From Owenia fusiformis (lineage: Eukaryota; Annelida; Polychaeta; Sabellida; Oweniidae): a stretch of 64,000 nucleotides of DNA. The stretch covers positions 20,071,754 through 20,135,753 of the forward strand of contig CAIIXF020000011.1 of NCBI GenBank assembly GCA_903813345.2, in the 5' to 3' direction. This document shows, one piece after another, positions 11,656 through 22,031 of the stretch. Within the stretch, counting starts at the first letter, position 1, and the number at the start of each line of letters is the position of its first letter. The position numbers were made by a program, and so were the translations under genes. The notes beneath the pieces were generated by a model that had not been told where the DNA came from, did not search any database, and was given only the letters and a program-made list of their open reading frames with translations.

Positions 11656-14600
11656 AAATCTGGCTATGGTCGGGAAATAAGTCTAAAACAATAGCAAATG
11701 CGTTCATAAACAGTTACTGGAGAGGTTAAGCTTTGCATATATAATCGAAACTGAACCTGTACGTATCACTCGACCATATACAAATTCATGTAGCCTTCTC
11801 ATATAAATAGCCGTTCAAATCCAGTGTTTGTTTAGACTACACCATAGCGTGTAATGATTCTATAGTATGTCATTGATGCGGTTTTATAGCTGGTTTTCTA
11901 ATACATATTTTAAACGAGCTCGTTTCGTAAGATTTTTGGCGCTAAATCATGCATGACATACATCATCGTGTTCAGCAAGAATTCAACTGTGCATCGAAAT
12001 CAAAATTGACAGCATAGTGTTCAATAGACACGAGTAAAATGGTTCCCGTTGACCCAACGTCAAATATTCAAATCTCCCGTTCTAAACCCGAAACTCTGAA
12101 GCTGAAAGAGTATCTGAAGTAGACTAAGCGCGCATAAAACTATGAGCGCTCGATACATTCCTTTGTTAATTTTTGTACTTTGCGTTCACGGTTACGTTGT
12201 GAAAAACATCGTTAGCTTAACCTCTCCAATGTCCGATTGCACAACGTCGTTAACGCGTCTCTAGTAGGGTCGAAGTACGGCAATTACGTTCCTCGTCTAG
12301 TAGGTCATCTCGTTTGAAGTACGTTGTCAACCCGTTTTCGAGAACGTAGTTAGAACTAGTTTGATGTAATAGCAAGGACTTATTTAATATCCGGGCGTTA
12401 GTATGTGAACGAAACGAAACGACACGACACGATATCCGGGGCTTTGTATGCCCTCATTACAAAGTAGTGGTTAAAGAGTTAGCTTTCTCAGACCAATGCA
12501 CCTTTTCCAGCACCGTTTTGCGGTATTTTTACTCTATTTCATTGCAACCGTTCACGTGGTAATCTACATAATTGATTAACTAAATGTATGATATGTAAAT
12601 AAGGGCTAATACGAACAGAAAAAAGGGAAATGTACTTAAAGTGGCGATTGCGCTTCCTGCTTATCAGTGTTACCCTGCTCCATAACGCGATATAAGGTGA
12701 CCTGATTATACAGATGAGAATTGAGACCCCGTTGGCTTCCCGGCAGAACAATCAGAACAGACGCGAACAATCTTCGTTTCAACTCTTGTTTCTTAACGTT
12801 TGTGACCAAAATTCACTAAACTATAGAAATTATGTTACGTTATAAGGATTGGTTGTTTTTACTTACCAATCACCAACCCGTGCTCACATATTGAGCTTTC
12901 GACTTCATGTCCAAAGGGGGGTAACACACACTGCTGTCCGAAAAAAATTGACACACAACCAAACGTGTAAATACGAATAGATGGTATTTTAAAAGCAAGA
13001 ATATCGTCCAGTTATTGTAATTTTGTAATTACACCAACATTTCAAGCGGTTTGAATGAAAAGGTGTATGTATGGCTCAACTCTAACACATGATTTGATAT
13101 GATTAAGGAGCATTTAAAAATGTTGTCCCTCCATCTGTCAAAATCAGAATGACAATTTTGACATTTTTTTTATAGATGGCGTATTCAACAGGTGAGATCT
13201 TTTGATTTTAGTGGGGAGTTTTGATTCAAACTTTTTTTACTGACAGAGGACATACTTGGGTATGATGTAATGGTAGAAAAACACGGCCACAAATCTAAAA
13301 ATCTAAAAGATGGATCATTTGTACTCAGGAAAACGCATGTTATAGCATTTGGTTGTGTTATCCCTATGATTCATTGGCTGATATAAAACTATACGGTAAA
13401 GGGCCGAACGGCGAACTTGAAATTGCGAACGAGGCACGTTCTGAGTATTACGTTCGCCGTGGGTGATAGTAGTGGGTTATCGCATGATTCCCAATAGCAC
13501 AGGCTCTAAAACCTAGTGAGCTTGGGGTTTTTATTTATCGAATCTTTTCCTGATTGAAAAATGGGTATCCTTTGACCACATATGCTCTGAGCACACAGTT
13601 TTATTGGAATGACGATCTTCAAATTCATCTAATGTATTGTAAAACAATTAAGGAAACTATCAAGGGAAAATAAGAGGTGCGAATGAAGTCAATTTATATA
13701 TCCAACCTTACAATTTCTCATTAAACATAAAAGGCTTTAGCTTATCCATAGCGTTAAATTAGAATTGCAAAAACTGACGTAATGACTATTGAATTTTTAT
13801 TTCCTCTTCTAAAATGTCGTTGACAGAGAGCCAATATCTTTGAAATTCGGATGTTTTCTCGTTTTGATTCTTGCAATTGGTCCTTAGATCTCTAGATGAT
13901 CTATGTATAAGGGCATGACAGGTTGGTGTCATGAATAAATGTTAGTATCCAAGGATCCTCTTTAATACTGTCATTCAATGCGTCCAAAACAAGCTAATTA
14001 CATTCTCTATTCTTTGGATACGTTTATTGTTCGGGAATAACCTTTAGAGATCAATTTGAACAATATAATCATGCCCATGGCAAGTAATCGGCTAATCTCT
14101 TTTGGATTATTTGCTCCGCTGATACCTTTTAATCAATTATAGCTAACTATGAAATATAAATATAATTAAATTGATGACACTGACAGAATATAAAGGGCCT
14201 TGAACAATTCTCATTTATACTATTTTCACTGCTTTTCATGTCAACCTAAGTTAGAAGAACAGGAATACTGACCAATGCATATGCTAGTTAACTTAATTGA
14301 ATACTCAGAAAGCAGTATTAGAGTGCTGATATTCTCGTCTCGAAGGGGTGACGAAGCTGGGCCATATGGATCATATGGGGCATATTAAATATTGGGGTTA
14401 TTCGCAGGCCTGGAGCCATCGTACCACCCCCCGCCCCTGATATCTCCTAACATGTATAGACCTAAGCTTACCTTTTTTGTAAAAGAAAAAATGTAGTAGT
14501 TAGAGCCACCATTAGCTTTTCAATGAGCTTTCAGCCTTAATTTTAAAAATATGAACCTCAAAATTACCACACAAGCGCGCCAAATTTTTCGATTTTTCCA

Positions 14601-15150
14601 CCCCCTCGTCACTGAACAATTTTAGGTTTTGTAAATACACGCGTACTACTTTATAATTATATTTCGTGGTTGCTATGGTAACCAAGACGATGACGTTTTG
14701 AATCATACCATTATTGTAAAAAAACAAACAAGATTTCCTTCAACAGTATTTTTTAAATCCAATCATTCGCCATGTGAAAATGATGAAACCTCCTCTTTTG
14801 AGATGCTTAGTGCAAAACCTTTTGAACGACCCTAATATATACGTTTTTGCCTTGTCGTCCTTGTTGAATGAGCCTATGGGAAGCCTGTCTGTCTAGAGAC
14901 AATCATATGATATTTTCAATAATCCCGTGCCATTCATTTTCATTGTCATTAACAATTATTTATTCTTTCTAATACTTCGCTTCAATTATACTAATTAGCA
15001 TTATTATCTTCGGATTAATACGAAATGCGAAAGGGGGATTATTGGGGTGAGTGCGAGTTGATGCTCGGTCACATTTGCCGCGCCGGGCATGGGGATTAAA
15101 ATATCTACGGCACATAGCAATTATGAGACAGGGGATTCCCACGATCACAT
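11656..15150. other. No gene seen
   Basis: About 3.5 kb with no supportable coding region. It holds a degraded member of the GTTTGGTGTGATAG family near 12330-12375, a short GAACGAAACGAAACGACACG run near 12407-12432, and a small perfect-ended inverted repeat (ACGGCGAAC / GTTCGCCGT) near 13408-13460. Remaining frames look like chance. Confidence 0.45.
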
Positions 15151-15154
15151 GCTG

Positions 15155-16075
15155 TTGCAGTCGCATAATAACACGCCTAACCATCGACAACGTACAGTGA
15201 CAGAACAATCCAGTATTACTAATTCAACTTCGGATTGAACTATATTGAACCTCTGCACTTTCCGGATATAGCATAAACTGGATTTCGAAAGTCATCTTCG
15301 ATTAGCTAGTATAGATCTCTCCATGAACTCCTTAAGATTATTAAAATCCATAAAAGTGAAACATAACGTAACGTACCGACGTCGTATGATCAAAGAAGTT
15401 GCAAGATAACACCCCATGGTCAAATATTAATCACCATATCAACACTTTCATAGAATAAAATAGCATTCAACAAGAGGTAAAAAATCGCTTTTACTTGTTT
15501 ATCTGTACCAGGGATACATGAACGTGTTCGTTGAATATCACTTGTTACTCATAAAACCCTTAATGCGTTTTGATATTAAATCATTGCATTGTTTACATTT
15601 CAATTACAGGGACAACGTACATCAGAGATGACAACGTACATTTTTGATTTTTTAAATTATACCAAATACATGAATATTTATAAAACCTTCTACCGTCTTA
15701 AATTGTGTAGTTTAGAGAAACATATTCTCGTAAAAATATTCGGCACTCTTAGACGACACGGGAGAAAATGATCAGAGGAAATGTGTAAAAACACATTTTC
15801 CAACCGACCAATTGCATTGGTAGATTAACAACGAAAAATCGAAAATCTTTTAACGTAATTAGAAAGGTAAATGTCTTCCAAATCGAATACACACGAAACC
15901 AAACATTAAATCCTTGTACTCCTCAAATTAATTTTTAAAAAACAACAATCAAACCTTCATCATAGTTTTCGCTTCAAATCAGTTAATAGTGACACCGTAC
16001 ACCTAAAGTGTCAGACGGTATATCTTGTCACTGTACGTTCTCGATGGTTAGGCGTGAATAAGCGCAGCAGCAGGG
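15155..16075. mobile_element. Candidate MITE with inverted termini of about 50 bp
   Basis: About 15155-15205 is the reverse complement of about 16027-16075, with an almost exact core (ACGCCTAACCATCGA followed by AACGTACAGTGACA). Between them lie 0.8 kb of AT-rich sequence containing more ACAACGTACAT words near 15612 and 15630. No transposase is readable. Element ends and target duplication are not resolved. Confidence 0.65.
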
Positions 16076-16527
16076 CGTATTGTTAGTTTATATGGAAAAC
16101 CTGGAACTGCTGAACGGCCTTTGAAGTGATGACGCACATCTCGCCTAAGGTCGTCCCAGGGCAAGGCGACCATAGGGGACACCATGGCGACCCTGTGGCC
16201 TGTCAGACGTTATCGATGTGTCACCGTTTACCCTGAACTCAACCAGCATTTCAAAATGAACGGTATTGCTCTCCAGTCTTGAGGAGAGGTTCACTAACTT
16301 TTTGGCATATGCGAAATAGCAGACCAGAAAAAAGCGAACCTGACGCATGCAGATTGCTCCATCTCCCTCATGAGGAAGCACATACGCTACCGTACGCTCG
16401 ACGAAGGGTCGCCATCAAACCACTCCACGGCATGGCTACGGACGTGCCTAATTGCTACGGAAATAAAGGTTATAAGTCAGCGCTATAGATACAAGGATAC
16501 GCCCTAGGGCGACTTTGGTGCCATCAG
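16076..16527. other. GC-richer stretch, unassigned
   Basis: This segment is visibly richer in G and C than its surroundings and is open for 60-80 codons on both strands (for example 16145-16381 minus and 16279-16488 plus). I do not recognise either protein and see no splice structure. It may be part of an unknown repeat. Confidence 0.3.
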
Positions 16528-16536
16528 ACGTAAACT

Positions 16537-16618
16537 ACCCTGCGTGCAGAGTCTAGTTAAACTACAAGAAGACGAAGCTCTCTTTTAAGAAGTGAAGTCA
16601 AACGAATGCAAAGGGTAG
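16537..16618. mobile_element. 82-bp miniature element with 9-bp target duplication
   Basis: The element starts TACCCTGCGTGCAGAG and ends TGCAAAGGGTA, giving TACCCT/AGGGTA termini. It is flanked by perfect 9-bp direct repeats, GACGTAAAC, at 16528-16536 and 16619-16627. A near-identical 81-bp copy lies at 39723-39803 and a shortened relative at 20951-21011. It has no coding capacity. 9-bp duplications are typical of Mutator-like transposases, which is my guess at the mobiliser. Confidence 0.85.
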
Positions 16619-16627
16619 ACGTAAACA

Positions 16628-19460
16628 GGCTTTCATTGGCTATCCACTAATAGAGAGAATCCAGGTTGCTGAACTTTGGAAGTAGAGTTTATCTACCTAC
16701 CGCCCACCTGTTAAGGAATCAGCACCCCTTTGACAAAAGAGATTAATACGATGAGTTTGCAAGACTATGCAAGCAATACTTACATGTACACAGAGGTAGT
16801 CATTATTGTCAGGTTAAAAATATGATATTGCATCGATGTGGAATGTGATTACATCAGTTTATATGATTTATTATACGTTTGTTGTTCAATAATTTCACAG
16901 TTTGTGTTTTCTATTTCCTCATACAAACCAATCATTACGAAACATCATGAAAATGTGATTTTGTAAGAATCGAGAAAAGAATTCAGGTTTTAGTTATGGC
17001 TACATGCGACAAAAAATCAAACGGCTATTTAAAAAAAAGCACGACTACACTGTAACCCTAGTGTCCATTCTAAACTTTCCTTATTATCTAAAATCAGCAA
17101 TTGCAATTAAAGTTGAGTCGGCACTGAGGCAATTGTTAGAACGACCTTTGCTAGCATTGGTCAATGTTAATATTACAGATCAATGAGCAACTGTTGATTT
17201 GCCTTTCGAGGTGATGCCTATAAACCACAGTTTATCCGTTTTCTGAAGTTTAATTCATTTTATATGCAATTGATACACCACAGGAAATACTGAATTTGGA
17301 AAACATATCACCTACTAAAAACAAAAACCTGCAGAACGAATTCACTGAAAAGTACTAGGATGTGAAAAAATGCAACCCATGATCATGATAAACTTGATGA
17401 CTAGACTCATTTTATTATCATTCTAAATAATGTAAATAGAACTTTAAGAACCAATGTGCAAGGCTATGTATCGAGTTATCAAGGTCAAAATTATTTTTCA
17501 GAAAACATGTCTCGTTGAAAAGACACAAAAGGCGAAGTAACAGTTCTAAGATCGACTTTAGGGTCTGTGATTGTTTAATTTCCGGAGCAATATAAACTTC
17601 GCCCTGAAAAACAAGCACAATTCGATTTTCCCACATGAAGCTATACTTCCTAATGAACATTCTGAAAGCTAATTTCCCAGCTCGTTGAATATATATACTC
17701 ATTTTGATTCTTCTTTTGAAATAGTTTAAATCGAATTATTAAGAATTTTGAAAATGTTGTAATATCAATATATACACACGTGATTTTACACGTCCATGTC
17801 TGTATGATCACGGCCGGTAATCGAACAAAATGAGTAGGGTAGAGAACTACATTTACTCCTCCGCCCTACTCACTACCTTTGTCATGAATTATTATTATAA
17901 CTCATTTTAAAATGCGACATCGACATACACTTTGTGATATGAAAATGATCTATATATATTTATTACAGGGCGTAGACCAGAGTTGATTGATCTATAGGAA
18001 AAACTTGACTTTTACACAGTGGTGACGTTGCGCCTTTTCAAATAGATCTCATACCTTAGAAGCAAATCACTTCAAAAAATCATAAAATGCTTTACAGATT
18101 TTGCCATACCGTGCGTTTAATCATTTCGCGATTTATTGGTAAACTTTCTCATGAAAAAATCTTGCAGTTTCATTGAATTTTTTGGCAAAAATCGGCTCCT
18201 CCACCATTCTACTTATTTTGTTAGAGGTCGTGTTGATATTTTAACATTTAATACAAACCCGTTTATAACAGCTGTGAAAAATGTTTTTATTAAAGGATTA
18301 TATTACCTTATGGGATTGCATTACCTTATAAGGTCTTGAAAATATGTTTTAGCTCTGCAAATATCAAGCATTGAATGAAAATTGTTTTTCCAGGTATACA
18401 GTTAATAAATATATTTCCAACGGTCGCCTACTACAAGTTCAATTTATGAAAATGACCAAAACATTTGATGAAAAATGTTGTAAATTACAAAGGTATTTAG
18501 CTCATATTTACTGGTAAATCCATTTGCGTCCTTTTGAAAAAGCTTCATAATTCAATAGTGATGAGCATTGAAATAATCATTATTAATAACAAATGACAAA
18601 TATTCCATAAGTGTGGGCAACAGCGTATGCATCGTAAGTAAATTAATCCATTCGCATTTCGCATGTATTGTTATTACTAGAATTTAATTGATTTTCCATG
18701 CCAGGAACTCTCATTCTAATTTGTAATTATAGCGACTTAATGACAATTCATAAATGACTTATTGTTTGTGTTATCAGATTAATGCAAGAGACCCTTTAAA
18801 TACATGTAAGTATCTAGAAGACGAGCCTTTAAATAGCTCATATAATCGGTTCGAAAAAAAGATGTGTTATTAATTTTGAATAAAATATTTACTTTTCTGG
18901 AGAAATGTTCCTAACTCCTCAGCGTCTCGATAACTCCGTGTTGTTATTATTGTATTGTTCCCTTTTACTCTCTGATCGGCGAAATGCTTCCCTTTTAGCT
19001 GTTCTTGTCTCTCGCAATAGAAATTAAAACATAGCCTACAACCAGTATCTCGTTTAATATCAATTCTATATTGCGCTACCTTAAAAGTCTCTTGCAGTGT
19101 CTCATATATCTGACAAAGATGTGTTATGCTCTCTCCTTGATTTAGTACTTATATTGGAAGGACAATAGAGCCGTATAACATTGATCCAGTTGACATCTAT
19201 CGGCGCATACTTTCTATATTCAACCTAAAGTATACGAAGAAATGTTGGGCCATCCCAATATGGACACGGGAACGGACGAGATTAAACCGTACGTTACAAA
19301 AATGACGATGTTGGACCAGGGTGAGTTTATTTCTGGAAGTGATACGCTTTATTGACATCAAATCCACGTGTCGTACTATACAAATGCGGCGTGCATTAAT
19401 TGTGGTAATGATAATATTCTTAATTGAGTTGCATCACCATTTCCCGTCCGTTACACATGC
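16628..19460. other. No gene seen
   Basis: About 2.8 kb of AT-rich sequence. A small hairpin (GAGTAGGG / CCCTACTC) lies near 17831-17870. Open frames of 60-94 codons (for example 17418-17702 minus) show no recognisable domain. Confidence 0.45.
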
Positions 19461-19467
19461 AAATTAC

Positions 19468-19675
19468 ATCGGGCCCCGTACGAGCTCGTACGAGCCTCGA
19501 TAATAACGAGTCATTACGGGCAAAAAAGAGCACAATCCTCGTACGGAGCTCATTTTCGAGGCCCGTTCGAGCTCGTACGATGCTCGTAATTGTTGTTTTC
19601 GAGGCCCGTATGAGCATTTACGAGGCTCTTTATTTCGAGGCCCGTACGAGCTCGTACGAGGCCCGTTATCGGACT
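19468..19675. repeat. Cluster of GC-rich palindromes
   Basis: The 16-bp perfect palindrome CGTACGAGCTCGTACG occurs at 19477-19492 and 19643-19658, with a one-base variant near 19564. The flanking word CGAGGCCCGT is repeated several times between them. The block stands out sharply from AT-rich surroundings. It opens frames on both strands only because it is palindromic and stop-poor. Confidence 0.8.
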
Positions 19676-20099
19676 CTTTTAGAGCACATAACAAATAAAT
19701 TAAAGTCATGCTACATCTTCGTTTATTGACTAGCTTTACTTTATTTCTGCTATAAATCTGTACTTTGTGCGCATGCCTGTGGTTGAGGACATATCTCAAA
19801 ATCAAAGTGAAATTACCTTATCCTGTTTCAGGACTAATACGGTTTTTCCTTCTGCTTAGTTCACCGTCAATATTCGCGCATCCGCAAAGCGATATTCCAT
19901 AAAGGTCGAGGTGCTAGTGAAATATCGTCTTGTGAAAGTGCTAGGGAGTCACAGAAAAGAGTGAAATATGTGTTGTATTATTTAACTGCCAACAAGCAAT
20001 CGTCCTCAATATTTAATTTTTTGTGTTCCCATTTATCTTGATTTTCCATTATCTGGCAAACAAACAACCACCCAGTCTTCAAATACTTTAATAGACAGC

Positions 20100-20165
20100 T
20101 ATTAGCCTTCGCCGTAACAAGATTAAGGTTATGAGTTCGAGACGCGTTCTAGACCTCCTTTCCTT
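20100..20165 (+). repeat. tRNA-like SINE fragment
   Basis: CGCCGTAACAAGATTAAGG, TTATGAGTTCGAGACGCG closely resembles a minus-strand segment at 39297-39345. AGTTCGAGAC fits an RNA polymerase III B box. No full tRNA fold is visible, so I call it a SINE fragment and not a tRNA gene. Confidence 0.5.
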
Positions 20166-20334
20166 TTATTCATAAGAGAATGTAATGTTTATATTACAGT
20201 ATTGTTTTGTGCACATTTTCCATTAATTCAGATGTTTCTCGGTCTGAAATACTTTTCCACTTGTTTTGTATTTTTGCAATTAATGTTGACGCACATTAAA
20301 CAAAAAAGATCTTTGTTAATTCTCTCGATCAGTG

Positions 20335-20470
20335 AATACGTTTACGAGGGGTCGTGGGTTCGATTCCTAGTTGAGTAGACTCGCACCAGTCCTTAGGCTA
20401 GCGCAGAATCCCATTTTGTGTTTTCATTGACCTTGGATTGATGTTAAATCAACAAATTAACTGCGTAATA
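20335..20470 (+). repeat. Second SINE-like unit with B box
   Basis: GGTTCGATTCC at about 20358-20368 matches the Pol III B-box consensus. It is followed by a non-tRNA body ending near GATTGATGTTAAATCAAC. The A box is not clear. A tRNA-derived SINE is the simplest reading. Confidence 0.45.
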
Positions 20471-20950
20471 ACCTCTTTGGAACAAAATGAAATATACACA
20501 ACGTTTTTAGGTCTCTCGATGAGATAATTGCATTTTGTTAATGAAATAAAAGGTATGCTTTGATTTTTATCTATTTTGTTTTTTTTTATTTATTTTTTGG
20601 ATACTTTTTTTTTAATGAACCAAACGTTCCTTTGTATAACCGATATTGCGAGATCTAAGAAAATGTTGCATATGCTATTTTGTTCCATTAAGGTTCGGAT
20701 AGATATTTTATTTCACTTTCAAGAATTGGTAGAAAAGAAGAAAAAACAATTGCACTCAAAAACAAAACATTTTCACAAAAAGCAATTAGTCAAAAATATA
20801 TGTAAATGGTTTTCTCATTAAATTGTCAATCAGTGACCATTTCATAAAGGATCGTGTATTTACAGAATGTTTTCAATAATCGGTTTAAGAGAAAACGATG
20901 TTGAATTGTATACTTTTATGTTCCAATGCTTTAATAAACAATAATATCCC

Positions 20951-21011
20951 TACCAATCTTTCGAAGAAGAAGCTCTCTTTTAAGAAGCGAAGTCAAAGAA
21001 TGCAAATGGTA
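20951..21011. mobile_element. Shortened relative of the 82-bp TACCCT element
   Basis: It begins TACCAATC and ends AATGGTA and keeps the internal GAAGCTCTCTTTTAAGAAG and GAAGTCAAA blocks of the copies at 16537 and 39723. It lacks the TGCGTGCAGAGTC part. No clear flanking duplication is visible. Confidence 0.6.
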
Positions 21012-21454
21012 TTAAAACAAAACAAAATGTTTATATGACGAAAATACATCGAAAATTCGTAAATCTCAACATTTTGTTTTGTTTTAACACGTATATATTA
21101 AGCTTATCAGGAATAGTCAATAATACAATAACAATAATACAACTACCTTCACATATTATAAAGCATTATTCACACTATATTGAATTCATTTTATAGTATT
21201 ACATACCTAGCGAAGCATCTGTATGGTGGTCACTGGAGCTGAAGGTCGGTTACAAAATCATGTCGCAAGCTCGGGCTTCATTGACGACAGACATCAGGCA
21301 TATTCAATGATAGGGACATAATGGCAAATTATTGTTGCTTTTCACAACTTTTTCCATATTTAATTATCACACTTATGTAAGTAATTTCATTCGTAACTGT
21401 TTAGTTAGATTGAAATCAAGATGAAATGGTATTGTAATAACAATAACAAGGCAT

Positions 21455-21745
21455 TAACATGACAAAATGTCACCATCTAGTTGAAGCAAGATAAAAGACC
21501 TTTTTGACCTTGAGGAGGTCATTAAAGGTCAAATCTATAGTCAGATTTGAAATGTTGAGAACTTGTAGATGATTTTGAAAATAAATTGGTCATTTTGAAG
21601 CAAGTTGAAAAATACCTTTTTGACCTTTTTTGACCTTGTAAAGGTCATTGAACACCAAGAATTTGTTATAGACGCCGATCGCCAACCGCCGTCAAAGAAA
21701 CGGAGACCATAACAATATGTCACCAATTATTGGTGGTGACATAAA
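21455..21745 (-). repeat. Dispersed repeat bounded by TGTCACC, minus copy
   Basis: This is an inverted, shorter copy of the repeat in the kinase intron at 32202-33005. It shares the GATCGCCAACCGCCGTCAA head region, the GAAGCAAGTTGAAAAA and GATGATTTTGAAAATAA phrases, and runs of AGGTCA/TGACCT. Its edge at 21716-21743 is a near-perfect palindrome (TGTCACCA against TGGTGACA). Confidence 0.75.
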
Positions 21746-22031
21746 TAACAATCAATTTCTATAACAAAACGATGCAAAAACAACAGGCATAGCAAAAACC
21801 AAATATATATCAAAATGTTCTCACAAATAACACAAATTACATCAATGATGTATATTGTTCAAAAACACCATAGTTAATACTTTCAAATATCCGTAATTAC
21901 ACACAATTTATATCTAACTCAACGCAGAAATGGTTTGGGTTTGGATCCGAAGCTTGACGAAGCAAGAGTGTTAGAGAGGGCACTTTAGAGAGTGCGTGAA
22001 TGGATCCAGTTTTCGATTTGAATTCATATCG

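Noticed and set aside
16145-16488. GC-richer open frames on both strands
   Set aside because: No domain, splice site or codon pattern supports either; kept only as an unassigned stretch.
19420-19805. Overlapping long frames on both strands with RART- and GPRTSSY-type repeats
   Set aside because: They are a by-product of stop-poor palindromic repeats (CGTACGAGCTCGTACG) read in several frames.
20100-20470. Possible true tRNA genes because of B-box matches
   Set aside because: No cloverleaf or clear A box could be drawn; a SINE explains both the B box and the second copy at 39297-39345.
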